Part shown: in pieces, positions 7,226-15,955 of the stretch | Layout of the letters: the number at the start of each line of letters is the position of its first letter | How positions within the stretch are numbered: the stretch's first letter is position 1 | Source: Ruminococcus sp. Phil11 | Lineage (GTDB): Bacteria > Bacillota > Clostridia > Oscillospirales > Ruminococcaceae | Assembly (NCBI GenBank): GCA_001940925.1 | Contig: MSGZ01000008.1 | Location: forward strand, 19,820 to 72,744 | Reading direction: 5' to 3' | Length of the DNA stretch: 52,925 bases | Notes under the pieces: generated by a model | What the model was told of the DNA's origin: nothing | Seen by the model: the letters and a program-made list of their open reading frames with translations, nothing else | Database searches by the model: none | Program-made: the position numbers and the translations under genes

Positions 7226-9100
7226 ATGAAACACAAGGCTTTGCTGTCAGCCGCGCTGGCAGCGGTCATCACTGCAACAGGTACTGTCGGATTTGCCGGC
7301 AGCACCGTACAGATCCCGATGAATGTTTCCGCCGCGGATGACGGAAACGACGACTGGCTCCATGCGGAGGGCAGCCGTCTCTTTGACAAGAACGGCAAGG
7401 AGGTCTGGCTGACCGGTGCAAACTGGTTCGGCATGAACTGTACCGAAAACTTCCCGCACGGCCTCTGGAGTGCCGATGTCGATGTGCTGCTTTCGCAGGT
7501 CGCGGACAGAGGCATCAACATCATCCGCTTTCCGATCTCTACAGAGCTGCTGCTCTCATGGATGAGCGGAAGCCCGTATTCCTGCACCGGCCTGAACCCG
7601 AAGAACACCGACGGCTACAGCTTCAATCCGGACTTCTGCCACGCGGACGGCTCCGAGATGAACAGCATGGAGGTCTTTGACGTCATCATGCAGAAGTGCA
7701 AGAAGTACGGCATCAAAGCGCTCGTTGATGTGCACTCCCCTGCTTCCCACAACTCCGGCCACAATTACGAGCTGTGGTACTATGAGCCGAGCAGCAAAAC
7801 GGCCGACGACATGGCAACAATCAAGGAGAAGGAAGGCAAGGCCGGTACACAGATCAGCTGGCAGGACTGGATCGACTCGCTGACATGGCTCGCGAAGAAA
7901 TACGCGAACGATGACACGATCATTGCCTACGACCTCAAGAATGAGCCGCACGGCAAGCGCGGCTACTCCGGCACGACCTGCCCGTCCGATATCGCCCGCT
8001 GGGACGATACCGAGCTGAAGAACAACTGGAAGTATTCCGCAGAGCAGTGCGCAAATTCGATCCTCAAGGTCAACCCGAACGCCCTGATCCTCGTCGAGGG
8101 CATTGAACAGTATCCGATCACCGAAAAAGGCTATACGTTCGACACGCCGGATGTCTGGGAGCCCAAGACCGAGGAGGATAAGAAATGGTACGGCGCATGG
8201 TGGGGCGGCAATCTCCGCGGCGTCAAGGATCACCCGGTCAAGCCGGCATCCGGCACCGGTCAGATCGTCTATTCCCCGCATGATTACGGCCCGTCTGTTT
8301 ATGCGCAGACATGGTTCGAGAAGAACTTTACCGAGCAGACGCTGCTCGATGATTACTGGTACGACACATGGGCGTACATCAACGACCAGGAGATCGCGCC
8401 GCTGCTGATCGGCGAGTGGGGCGGCCACATGGACGGCGGCAAGAACCAGAAGTGGATGGAGCTGCTGCGCGACTACATGGTCAAACATCACATCAACCAT
8501 ACATTCTGGTGCCTGAACCCGAACTCCGGCGATACCGGCGGACTGCTGAACGCGACCTTCTCCGAATGGGACAGCGCAAAATACGCACTGTTTGAGGAGT
8601 CCCTCTGGCAGACGAAGTCCGGCAAGTACATCGGCCTCGATCACCAGACGCCGCTCGGCAAGAACGGCCTGTCGCTTTCGCAGTTCTATGCCTCCGGCGA
8701 GGGCAGCAACCTTGACGCAGGCGGCCCCGGCGGACAGGGTCATTCCGTTTCGGATAACCCGCCCGTCCAGCAGACCACACAGCCGCCCGTCACGACAACG
8801 GCTGCACCGGTCACAACGACTGCGGCTCCCGTCACAACTACAAGCGTCAAGGAGCCAGTTTCGGAAGCGAACTGGGGTGATGCCAACACCGACGGCAAGG
8901 TCGATGTTTCGGATGCGGTTCTGATTGCGCGTTATCTGGTCAGCGATGTCACTGCAACGATTACCGATCAGGGCATCAGGAACAGTGCCGTCACCAACGG
9001 AACCTCCGTCGTATCTGACGATATCACGAAGATTCTGCGGTTCATCGCAAAGATGATCAACAAGGATGAGCTTGCTCCTGATCCGCAGACAGCCGGCTAA
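7226..9100 (+). CDS. GH5 (subfamily 1-like) endoglucanase with C-terminal dockerin
   Basis: A 624-residue secreted cellulosomal enzyme that should cleave internal beta-1,4-glucan bonds. A signal peptide covers about 1-37. The GH5 barrel covers about 45-515, with the acid/base Glu240 in YDLKNEPHG and the nucleophile Glu397 in LLIGEWGG. The HDYGPSVYAQTWF block resembles GH5_1 enzymes such as Acidothermus E1. A Thr/Pro linker (about 520-545, TTTAAPVTTTAAP repeats) leads to a dockerin at about 550-612. Its first calcium loop (DANTDGKVDVSD) is canonical; the second is degenerate. The start at 7226 has GAGGGGG upstream; the longer frame would run back into sseB. It is paired with a close paralogue downstream. 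Confidence 0.95.
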   Translation: MKHKALLSAALAAVITATGTVGFAGSTVQIPMNVSAADDGNDDWLHAEGSRLFDKNGKEVWLTGANWFGMNCTENFPHGLWSADVDVLLSQVADRGINIIRFPISTELLLSWMSGSPYSCTGLNPKNTDGYSFNPDFCHADGSEMNSMEVFDVIMQKCKKYGIKALVDVHSPASHNSGHNYELWYYEPSSKTADDMATIKEKEGKAGTQISWQDWIDSLTWLAKKYANDDTIIAYDLKNEPHGKRGYSGTTCPSDIARWDDTELKNNWKYSAEQCANSILKVNPNALILVEGIEQYPITEKGYTFDTPDVWEPKTEEDKKWYGAWWGGNLRGVKDHPVKPASGTGQIVYSPHDYGPSVYAQTWFEKNFTEQTLLDDYWYDTWAYINDQEIAPLLIGEWGGHMDGGKNQKWMELLRDYMVKHHINHTFWCLNPNSGDTGGLLNATFSEWDSAKYALFEESLWQTKSGKYIGLDHQTPLGKNGLSLSQFYASGEGSNLDAGGPGGQGHSVSDNPPVQQTTQPPVTTTAAPVTTTAAPVTTTSVKEPVSEANWGDANTDGKVDVSDAVLIARYLVSDVTATITDQGIRNSAVTNGTSVVSDDITKILRFIAKMINKDELAPDPQTAG

Positions 9101-9142
9101 ACACGCCGGGCATACGACACCGGCATCAATCAAAATCCACAA

Positions 9143-9173
9143 AACCTCCCTGTTCTGCACAGGGAGGTTTTTT
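9143..9173 (+). terminator. terminator of the first GH5 gene
   Basis: AACCTCCCTGT / ACAGGGAGGTT is a perfect 11 bp stem followed by a T run, 42 bp after the stop codon. Confidence 0.9.
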
Positions 9174-9537
9174 CTGCAAATACGCAGTTTACAATTCTGA
9201 AACATTTTGTTTATACCGGTGCCGCAGCATACGATACAGGGCAGTCAAACGGAAAAACGCGCAGTATTCTGCTTTTCGGATGCGAACATCACTGATAGTA
9301 TAATGCAGCAAACAAACCCCTCTCTGTATTGCGCAGAGAGGGGCTTTTTGTCCGGAAATTGCGGTTATTCACAGTCTGTCAATAAATTATCCACATCTGA
9401 TTCATGTCGATATGCTAAAATTATAATGAGGAATCGTGCACTGACCTGCACGGTTGCGACTGACGGCACGGCCGCCGCAGAAAGAGGGCCTGCGGTATGC
9501 CGCAAAGTGCCGCAAACAAAAAAGGAGGAAAACTGTC
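9174..9537 (+). other. intergenic region between the two cellulase genes
   Basis: It holds a second terminator (9317-9349), a TATAAT at 9299-9304 just before it, and a TATAAT-like box near 9420 that may serve the second cellulase. No -35 element of good quality goes with either box. I see no gene here. Confidence 0.5.
9317..9349 (+). terminator. second intrinsic terminator between the GH5 genes
   Basis: CCCCTCTCTG / CAGAGAGGGG is a perfect 10 bp stem followed by CTTTTTG. It isolates the second cellulase from upstream transcription. Confidence 0.85.
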
Positions 9538-11409
9538 ATGAAGCACTCACATCTTGCTGCCGTTTGTCTGGCAGCACTCATCACCGCGACAGGCACGCTC
9601 GGCTTTACGGGTAAGACCGTGCAGGAGCCTGTCACCGCAATCGCCGCCGATGACATGAACGATGACTGGCTCCACTGTGAAGGCAGCCGCATCTTCGACA
9701 AGGACGGCCACGAGGTCTGGCTGACCGGCGCAAACTGGTTCGGCTTCAACTGCTCCGAGAACTGCGTGCATTATCTCTGGTCGGCAGACGTCGATGACGT
9801 TCTGCAGAGCGTCGCAGACCGCGGCATCAACATCATCCGCTTCCCGATCGCGTCCGAGCTGATCCTCTCGTGGATGAAGGGCTCACCGAATCCGGTCAAC
9901 AGCGTTTCCGCAAATGCCGATCCCGCATTCACGATCAACCCGGACTTCTGCGAGGAGGACGGCAAAACGCTGAAGAACAGCATGGAGATCTTCGACATCA
10001 TCATGGCGAAGTGCAAAAAGTACGGCATCAAGGCGTTTATTGATATCCACAGCCCGCATACCGACAACTCCGGCCACAACTACAATCTCTGGTACGGCAA
10101 GGCCGGCATCACCACGGAAAAGTGGATCGAGACGCTCGTCTGGCTGGCGGACAAGTATAAGAACGACGATACCCTGCTCGCCTACGACCTCAAGAACGAG
10201 CCGCACGGCAAGGGACAGGAGGGTGAACTGGCAGCAAAATGGGACGGCTCCACCGACGAGAACAACTGGGCGTATGCCGCAACAAAATGCGCAGACGCGA
10301 TCCTCGATGTCAACCCGAACGCGCTGATCCTCATCGAAGGCGTTGAGCAGTCCATGAGCGGCGCCATGGAGGGCGACTACTGGGGCATGGCGGACAGACG
10401 CGACAATTCGCCGTATATCGGCGCATGGTGGGGCGGCAACTTCCGCGGCGCGCGTGAGTATCCGATCAAGCCGAAGCACGGCACCGGCCAGATCGTTTAC
10501 TCCCCGCACGACTACGGCCCGTCTGTTTACGCACAGACATGGTTCGACAAGAACTTTACCGAGCAAACCCTGCTTGACGATTACTGGTACGATACATGGG
10601 CATACATCAATGCCGAGGACATCGCACCGGAGCTGATCGGCGAATGGGGCGGCCACATGGAGGGCGATAACCTGAAATGGATGACGCTGCTCCGCGATTA
10701 CATGATCAAGCATCACATCAATCACACGTTCTGGTGCCTGAACACGAACTCCGGCGATACCGGCGGACTTTGGAACGGCCTCCAGTTCATGCAGGGCTCC
10801 GGCACGACGATCGACTGGAACGAGCCGAAATACAAGCTGTTTGAGGAAGCCCTCTGGCAGACCACTTCCGGCAAGTACATCGGCCTGGATCATCAGGTTC
10901 CGCTCGGCAAGAACGGCCTGTCGCTCTCGCAGTATCTCGCATCCGGCGAAAGCAGCAATCTGGACGGCGGCTCCAAGGGTCAGCAGGGACATTCGTCCTC
11001 GACCGTGACCCCGACCCCGAAGGAAACAACGGCTCCGCCTGTCACGACGACAGCAGCACCGGCCACAACGACCGCTGCACCTGTCACCACGACCGAGGCT
11101 GTCATCACCGCTGCGGAGACGGCCGCGGAAAAAACGACAGAACAGTCCGCCGACACGACAACCGGTGCCAGGCAACTCCAGCCGGAAAAATGGGGTGATA
11201 CGAACCTCGATGATAAGGTGGATGTTTCCGATGCTGTTCTGCTGTGCCGCTTCCTGGTTGGCGATACGTCGGCGACGATCACAGACCAGGGGCTCGCGAA
11301 CGCCCGAATGATCAAAAAGGGCGAACCGCCCACAAGCGACTGCGTGGTCAAGATCATCAAGTATATCGCAAAGATGATAAACAAAGAGGATCTCGCACCT
11401 GAAGATTAA
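9538..11409 (+). CDS. GH5 (subfamily 1-like) endoglucanase with C-terminal dockerin, paralogue
   Basis: A 623-residue secreted enzyme closely similar to its upstream neighbour along the whole length. A signal peptide covers about 1-36. The barrel carries Glu221 in YDLKNEPHG (acid/base) and Glu369 in ELIGEWGG (nucleophile), plus the same HDYGPSVYAQTWF block. The linker is longer and richer in Ala/Glu/Thr (about 500-548). The dockerin lies at about 552-614, with a good first loop (DTNLDDKVDVSD) and a degenerate second one. The ATG at 9538 is set by AAAGGAGG 9 bases upstream. The regions that differ most are the loops around 90-110, 180-215 and 270-290, which may tune substrate choice. Tandem duplication is the simplest origin. 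Confidence 0.95.
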   Translation: MKHSHLAAVCLAALITATGTLGFTGKTVQEPVTAIAADDMNDDWLHCEGSRIFDKDGHEVWLTGANWFGFNCSENCVHYLWSADVDDVLQSVADRGINIIRFPIASELILSWMKGSPNPVNSVSANADPAFTINPDFCEEDGKTLKNSMEIFDIIMAKCKKYGIKAFIDIHSPHTDNSGHNYNLWYGKAGITTEKWIETLVWLADKYKNDDTLLAYDLKNEPHGKGQEGELAAKWDGSTDENNWAYAATKCADAILDVNPNALILIEGVEQSMSGAMEGDYWGMADRRDNSPYIGAWWGGNFRGAREYPIKPKHGTGQIVYSPHDYGPSVYAQTWFDKNFTEQTLLDDYWYDTWAYINAEDIAPELIGEWGGHMEGDNLKWMTLLRDYMIKHHINHTFWCLNTNSGDTGGLWNGLQFMQGSGTTIDWNEPKYKLFEEALWQTTSGKYIGLDHQVPLGKNGLSLSQYLASGESSNLDGGSKGQQGHSSSTVTPTPKETTAPPVTTTAAPATTTAAPVTTTEAVITAAETAAEKTTEQSADTTTGARQLQPEKWGDTNLDDKVDVSDAVLLCRFLVGDTSATITDQGLANARMIKKGEPPTSDCVVKIIKYIAKMINKEDLAPED

Positions 11410-11415
11410 CGAAAA

Positions 11416-11449
11416 CGGCGTACCGGAAAAAACCGGTACGCCGCTTTGA
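11416..11449 (+). terminator. terminator of the second GH5 gene
   Basis: CGGCGTACCGG / CCGGTACGCCG is a perfect 11 bp stem with an A-rich loop, followed by CTTTG. Confidence 0.8.
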
Positions 11450-11456
11450 TTCTGCA

Positions 11457-11496
11457 ATAAAAAGCAGAGGCTCCCCCGCAGGATGCCTCTGTTTTT
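11457..11496. terminator. bidirectional terminator between cellulase and pilin genes
   Basis: CAGAGGC / GCCTCTG with a T run on the plus side (11492-11496) and an A run on the left that reads as T on the minus strand. The cellulase and pilin genes converge here. Confidence 0.75.
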
Positions 11497-11514
11497 GTCG
11501 TTATGCAATTCCGG

Positions 11515-12048
11515 TTACGTTCCGACCGTGCCGTTCGCATAGGACAGCGCAAGATCGGACGTCCATGTCACATTGTTGTTTCTCTGCTGATAGTAATCAT
11601 CCGAACCGATCGCGATTGGATGAGAACCCGGATAGTTCCGCAAAATCACACCTGTAGCCGTGCAAACACCATCCGTAACAGAATAGCTGATTTCCTGAAC
11701 CTTCTCAATATCCGTGAAATAATTATACACCTTCGTGTAGAAAATCGCAGTCAGATCCTGCTGTACGGTTGTCGGCAAAACAGGAACATGACGGTTGACC
11801 TCCTGCATCAAAAGCGTGTTGGTCGTTGAAGAAGTACCGTCCAGGAAGCGAACATCAAAATCCTGCTGGATCATCTCCACACTGGCAAGATTCATGCCGG
11901 TGAAGATTTCCTTGGCCGCCGAATTCGCATTCTGAATTTTACCTTTCGCAATATATCCGATCATCGCCGGAATCAGCAAGGCTGCCAGAATGGCAATGAT
12001 CGCAATGACCACGACCAGTTCAATCAGCGTAAAACCTCTCCTCTTCAT
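11515..12048 (-). CDS. type IV pilin-like protein (second pilin)
   Basis: A 177-residue class III-signal prepilin. MKRRG is the leader, cleaved before FTLIELVVVIAIIAILAALL, with the conserved Glu at +5. The hydrophobic helix is followed by PAMIGYIAKGK, the same as in the upstream pilin. The C-terminal head (about 40-177) is short and rich in Asn, Thr and Asp, and has one cysteine. GAGGAA precedes the ATG. It lies 129 bp after the first pilin, separated by a hairpin and a weak TTGTTA-17-TATGCT promoter, so its level may be set separately. R. albus 20 also has two tandem pilin genes (pilA1, pilA2) linked to cellulose adhesion, a plausible parallel. Confidence 0.92.
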   Translation of the reverse strand: MKRRGFTLIELVVVIAIIAILAALLIPAMIGYIAKGKIQNANSAAKEIFTGMNLASVEMIQQDFDVRFLDGTSSTTNTLLMQEVNRHVPVLPTTVQQDLTAIFYTKVYNYFTDIEKVQEISYSVTDGVCTATGVILRNYPGSHPIAIGSDDYYQQRNNNVTWTSDLALSYANGTVGT

Positions 12049-12068
12049 ATCGTATTCCTCAAATCGCA

Positions 12069-12097
12069 AGCATAAGCACATTTACGTCTTTTAACAA
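12069..12097 (-). promoter_or_regulatory. weak promoter of the second pilin gene
   Basis: TTGTTA (12097-12092), 17 bp and TATGCT (12074-12069) lie just after the hairpin that follows the first pilin gene. Confidence 0.45.
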
Positions 12098-12112
12098 ATT
12101 GTCTTCTACAAA

Positions 12113-12136
12113 GAACGCCTCAGGAGGGAGGCGTTC
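12113..12136 (-). terminator. hairpin between the two pilin genes
   Basis: GAACGCCTC / GAGGCGTTC is a perfect 9 bp stem followed on the minus strand by CTTTGTAG. The T run is weak, so it may be a partial terminator or an mRNA stabiliser for the first pilin. Confidence 0.6.
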
Positions 12137-12177
12137 CTGTCATTCGATTGACTCAGCAATCAGTCATTCAGAATCCA

Positions 12178-12732
12178 TTAAGTACCAGCAGGAGCCGTGA
12201 AGGAACCTCTAGCTGCGTAGGTCAGCAGATCACCGGTGTTGAAGTGAGCGGTATCCCAGTCCTCAACTGCGAACTGCATCGGGTTGGTACCCGGATAGTT
12301 GTTGTCCAGAACGCAGGTAGCAACCGGCAGGCCGTTTTCATTGAACCGAACAGCAGAAGTATCGAGATCATTCACACCGTCAAAGTACTGTGCGATCTTG
12401 CTTGCTGCTCTGTCGCGGGCAGCATCGGTCATCTGGTTGCCGCCAGTAATAGCCGGCGTTGCTGTGTCAGCACCCTGTGCGACCGTGAAGGTCAGCGTTG
12501 CCGGAGTGTTGCCACCGAACATAGCGATGGAGATGCCGGGTCTGTCTTCTGCGTCGATATCAGTCATTGCAGAAGAAGCAGCGGTCATGATCTGCTTTGC
12601 AGAAGAGTTCATGGAAGTGATCTTGGATCTTCTGATGTAACCGATCATAGCCGGAATCAGAAGAGCTGCCAGAACGCCGATGATCGCGATAACAACGATC
12701 AGCTCAATCAGGGTAAAACCTTTCTTTTTCAT
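12178..12732 (-). CDS. major type IV pilin candidate
   Basis: A 184-residue prepilin. MKKKG is the leader, cleaved before FTLIELIVVIAIIGVLAALL, with Glu at +5. The assembly helix ends in PAMIGYIRRSK. The head domain (about 40-184) is rich in Thr, Ala and Asp and has one cysteine (in ATCVLDNNYPG). The second pilin has the similar ATGVILRNYPG, so the heads are related. It has the strongest promoter of the pilus locus (TTGACA-17-TATACT at 12866-12838), a roughly 100 nt leader and a GAGGAGG site, as expected for the main subunit. Assembly would need the nearby PilB, PilC and prepilin peptidase. Confidence 0.94.
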   Translation of the reverse strand: MKKKGFTLIELIVVIAIIGVLAALLIPAMIGYIRRSKITSMNSSAKQIMTAASSAMTDIDAEDRPGISIAMFGGNTPATLTFTVAQGADTATPAITGGNQMTDAARDRAASKIAQYFDGVNDLDTSAVRFNENGLPVATCVLDNNYPGTNPMQFAVEDWDTAHFNTGDLLTYAARGSFTAPAGT

Positions 12733-12837
12733 GATAAATAAACCTCCTCAGAAACTTGTCGCAGTTGCCTGCTTTTTTGATCGGATTTGCAGTACCTCCC
12801 GCAGACGTCATACGGTGTATCTGCTTTCCATGGTCTT

Positions 12838-12866
12838 AGTATAACATAACCAAACGAAAATGTCAA
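12838..12866 (-). promoter_or_regulatory. strong sigma-A promoter of the first pilin gene
   Basis: TTGACA (12866-12861), 17 bp and TATACT (12843-12838) on the minus strand, leaving a leader of about 100 nt. Confidence 0.85.
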
Positions 12867-13039
12867 GTCTTTTCCGCAATATTTCTGAATTGTGAACAAA
12901 CTTTTACGAAAGCGAATTTTTTGGGCGAATTTTCGGTGCCGTTTTTGACGTATTGCACAAAACTTATGACGCATTCCGTTCAAAAGATAAGGCTGACGGC
13001 TATATTTAATTAAAGACCGCTTCAATATTTTTACAATTG
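12867..13039. other. AT-rich spacer between pilT and pilin promoter
   Basis: The sequence between the pilT terminator and the pilin promoter shows no ORF with a ribosome site and no clear fold. It could hold upstream promoter elements. Confidence 0.4.
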
Positions 13040-13065
13040 AACCCCTCCGACGAATCGGAGGGGTT
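13040..13065 (-). terminator. terminator hairpin after pilT
   Basis: AACCCCTCCG / CGGAGGGGTT is a perfect 10 bp stem with a 6-base loop, directly after the pilT stop. Its minus-strand tail is AT-rich rather than a pure T run. Confidence 0.7.
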
Positions 13066-13073
13066 CTGTTAAA

Positions 13074-14183
13074 TCAGCCGATAATGCCCTCTCTGGTGAT
13101 GACGGACTGGCCGCCCATAGAGGTCAGATAACGGTAGAACTCGGTCTTGTCCTGGCACTTCTCCAGCGCATCGACTTCGTTGACGGTGTTGTTCTTGACC
13201 AGACGTGCGAGCTCCTGGTCGAGACACATCATGCCGTGCGCCTTACCTGCCTGGATCGAGCTCAGGATCAGGTGGATCTTGCCTTCACGGATCATCGCGG
13301 AGATTGCGTCAGTGACGTTCAGGACCTCCATTGCCGCGATACGGCCGGTGCCGTTCTTGAGCGGAAGCAGCGTCTGGGACACAACGCCGACGAGGACGTT
13401 TGCGAGCTGGGTACGGATCTGTACCTGCTGGTGCTCCGGATAAACGTCGATGATACGGTTGATCGTATCCGGTGCGGAAGTGGTATGCAGCGTGGAGAAA
13501 ACAAGGTGACCGGTTTCAGCCGCGGTGATTGCAGCCTGAATGGTCTCGAAGTCACGCATTTCGCCGACGAGGATGACGTCCGGGTCTTCACGAAGGGCAG
13601 CTCTCAGTGCCATTGCGAAGTTCGGGACATCCAGGCCGACCTCACGCTGATTGACCATGCAGCGCTTGTGCTCGTGGACATACTCGATCGGGTCCTCGAT
13701 CGTGATAACGTGTGCGCTCTTGTTGCAGTTGACATAGTCGATCATACCTGCCAGCGTGGTGGACTTACCGGAACCTGTCGGGCCGGTGATGAGCACGAGG
13801 CCGCGCGGACGCATTGCGAATTCGGACATGATCGGGGGCATGAACAGGTCGTCCAGCGTCGGGATGTCGTTGCGGAGCAGACGGATCGCGACTGCCAGAT
13901 GATCGCGCTGATGGAAGATGTTGCAGCGGTGACGGAAGCCGGCACGCGTGGTGTACGAGAAGTCCGTATCAACGCGCTTCACGACGTTCTGACGCTGCTG
14001 CTCGTTGGTCATCTGCTCAACGATCTCTGCGATCATTTCGTCAGTCATTTCGGGGTAGCTGCTCATCTTACGGAGCTGACCGTGCAGACGCACGACCGGG
14101 TTGATACCGACCGTAAAATGAAGGTCAGAACAGCCGAGTGCACGGACATCGTCCAGAATTTTGTTGACAACAATTGTAGGCAT
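13074..14183 (-). CDS. pilT: type IV pilus retraction ATPase PilT
   Basis: A 369-residue hexameric ATPase that powers pilus disassembly and retraction at the inner face of the membrane. Walker A is GPTGSGKSTT at about 134-143, the Asp box lies around ITIEDPIEYVH (160-170), Walker B is VILVGEMRD at about 203-211, and the His box is STLHT at about 230-234. Length is typical. The AIREGKIHLI / GKAHGMMCLDQEL region is the PilT C-terminal pattern that sets it apart from PilB. It lies 30 bp after pilB, in the same unit. Its presence implies dynamic, retractable pili rather than a pure secretion pseudopilus. Confidence 0.96.
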   Translation of the reverse strand: MPTIVVNKILDDVRALGCSDLHFTVGINPVVRLHGQLRKMSSYPEMTDEMIAEIVEQMTNEQQRQNVVKRVDTDFSYTTRAGFRHRCNIFHQRDHLAVAIRLLRNDIPTLDDLFMPPIMSEFAMRPRGLVLITGPTGSGKSTTLAGMIDYVNCNKSAHVITIEDPIEYVHEHKRCMVNQREVGLDVPNFAMALRAALREDPDVILVGEMRDFETIQAAITAAETGHLVFSTLHTTSAPDTINRIIDVYPEHQQVQIRTQLANVLVGVVSQTLLPLKNGTGRIAAMEVLNVTDAISAMIREGKIHLILSSIQAGKAHGMMCLDQELARLVKNNTVNEVDALEKCQDKTEFYRYLTSMGGQSVITREGIIG

Positions 14184-14213
14184 AGTAGATCCTCACTTTC
14201 TTCCGTTCCGCAA

Positions 14214-15875
14214 TTAAACCGCGTAAGTAACACGGATAAGCTCTTCCATGGTGGTGACACCCTGCTGCACCAGATCGGAGACGTTATCACGCAGGAGCTT
14301 GGTGCCGTTTGCACGCGCAGTCGATTCGAGCTGCTCGGTGCTTGCGCCGTTCGCGATCAGCGTAGAGATACTGCCTGTGCAGTGGATGATCTCGTGAATT
14401 GCAGTACGTCCGTGATAGCCGCCGCCGCACTCGTTGCAGCCGACTGCATCGTAGATCGGGACAGAATGGTCGATATGCATCAGCTCATTCTCTTCCTGCG
14501 TGGACATTCTCTGCTTTCTGCACTTCGGGCACAGGACCTTAACGAGACGCTGTGCGACAACGCCGATCAGCGAGGATGCGACCATGTAAGCCGGGATACC
14601 CATGTCGATCAGACGGACGATCGTGGAAGCTGCGTCGTTGGTATGCAGCGTGGAAAGAACGAGGTGGCCGGTGATAGCAGCACGGATACCGATCTCAGCG
14701 GTCTCACCGTCACGCATCTCACCGATCATGATGATATCCGGGTCCTGACGGAGAATCGAACGAAGCGCCGCCGGGAAGGTCATACCGGACTTGACATTGA
14801 TCTGGCACTGGTTGATGCCGTCCATCTGCTTTTCAACCGGGTCCTCAACGGTAACGACGTTGACTTCCGGTCTTGCGATCGCGCCCAGTGCTGCGTACAG
14901 CGTGGTGGACTTACCGGAACCGGTCGGACCGGTAACGAGGATAACGCCGTGCGGGCACTTGATCATGCTCTCGAACAGGCGGAAGTTGTAATCCGACATA
15001 CCGAGCTCATGCAGGCCGCGCGTCTTGATCGCGCCGGTGGACAGGATTCGGATAACGATCTTTTCGCCGTGCACCATCGGCAGAGACGAAACACGGACGT
15101 CAAGCGGGATGCCGTCAACGGTCTGCGAGAAACGGCCGTCCTGCGGAATACGCTTTTCAGCGATGTTCATGCCGGAGATCAGCTTCAGACGAGTCGCCAG
15201 CTGATTCTGGACATTACTGGAAACATTCATCAGGGTCATCAGGTCACCGTTGACACGGACACGGATCTGGGTGTACTTATCAAACGGCTCGATGTGAATA
15301 TCCGTTGCTTCCATACGGAATGCATTTTCGACGATCTGTGTTGCGAGCTTAACGATCGGCGCGCTCTCAACACGGTCTCTGGATTCTTCGTCGTCCAGCA
15401 TATCGCCCTGCGTGGTATCAGCACCCAGGTCGCCGAGGTCGGTCATCTGATATGCCTTACCGATCGCCTTCTTGATCGCCATTCTGGTAGCGAGAACCGG
15501 AATGGTATCGTAACCGGTCTTGACCTTGATGTCTTCCAGAATATTGAAGTTGACAGGGTCATCCGTAGCGACTGTCAGACGGCGTCCGGTCTGGTTGATC
15601 GCAATGACGCAGTTGCGCTCTGCGAGGTCCTGCGGAACCTTACGCGCAATTTCGCCGTCGATTTCGACATTGTTCAGGTCAACAAACGGAACCTGCAGCT
15701 TGACGGAAAGGGCCTGCGCGAACTTGATGTCAGACATGAAGCCCATCTCGACGATGACCTCACCAAACTTTTTCTGATCGGTCGATTCGCGCTGTCTCTG
15801 CAGAACCTGCTGCAGCTGTTCCGGGGTGATGTGACCTTCCTCAACGAGGTAGTCACCGATTCGGATGTTTCTCAT
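14214..15875 (-). CDS. pilB: type IV pilus assembly ATPase PilB
   Basis: A 553-residue assembly ATPase of the GspE/PilB family. The N-terminal MshEN/T2SSE-N region covers about 1-150. The core has Walker A GPTGSGKSTT at about 316-325, an Asp box near 343-347, Walker B IIMIGEMRD near 381-389 and a His box near 408-412. The zinc tetracysteine is CPKC at 449-452 and CNEC at 480-483. The ATG at 15875 is chosen because GGAGG ends 6 bases before it; a TTG six bases upstream overlaps that site. It heads a pilB-pilT unit divergent from the prepilin peptidase gene. Confidence 0.96.
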   Translation of the reverse strand: MRNIRIGDYLVEEGHITPEQLQQVLQRQRESTDQKKFGEVIVEMGFMSDIKFAQALSVKLQVPFVDLNNVEIDGEIARKVPQDLAERNCVIAINQTGRRLTVATDDPVNFNILEDIKVKTGYDTIPVLATRMAIKKAIGKAYQMTDLGDLGADTTQGDMLDDEESRDRVESAPIVKLATQIVENAFRMEATDIHIEPFDKYTQIRVRVNGDLMTLMNVSSNVQNQLATRLKLISGMNIAEKRIPQDGRFSQTVDGIPLDVRVSSLPMVHGEKIVIRILSTGAIKTRGLHELGMSDYNFRLFESMIKCPHGVILVTGPTGSGKSTTLYAALGAIARPEVNVVTVEDPVEKQMDGINQCQINVKSGMTFPAALRSILRQDPDIIMIGEMRDGETAEIGIRAAITGHLVLSTLHTNDAASTIVRLIDMGIPAYMVASSLIGVVAQRLVKVLCPKCRKQRMSTQEENELMHIDHSVPIYDAVGCNECGGGYHGRTAIHEIIHCTGSISTLIANGASTEQLESTARANGTKLLRDNVSDLVQQGVTTMEELIRVTYAV

Positions 15876-15895
15876 ACTCAACCTCCAAAAAACTC

Positions 15896-15924
15896 TTGAA
15901 AAATATGCAAATCTGTGATAGAAT
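15896..15924 (+). promoter_or_regulatory. promoter of the prepilin peptidase gene
   Basis: TTGAAA (15896-15901), 17 bp and TAGAAT (15919-15924), 31 bp upstream of the start codon. Confidence 0.65.
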
Positions 15925-15955
15925 AACAGTACAAACCATAAAGGAGGGTACCGTT

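Noticed and set aside
9299..9349. Very short terminated transcript (TATAAT directly before a terminator)
   Set aside because: No -35 element fits at 16-18 bp, so the TATAAT alone is not enough.
12733..12830. c-di-GMP riboswitch in the leader of the first pilin gene
   Set aside because: The leader of about 100 nt does not show the conserved GEMM core or tetraloop-receptor words.
13236..15899. 887-codon open frame on the plus strand
   Set aside because: It is a shadow of pilT and pilB on the other strand. Those two have complete ATPase motifs and ribosome sites; this frame has neither.
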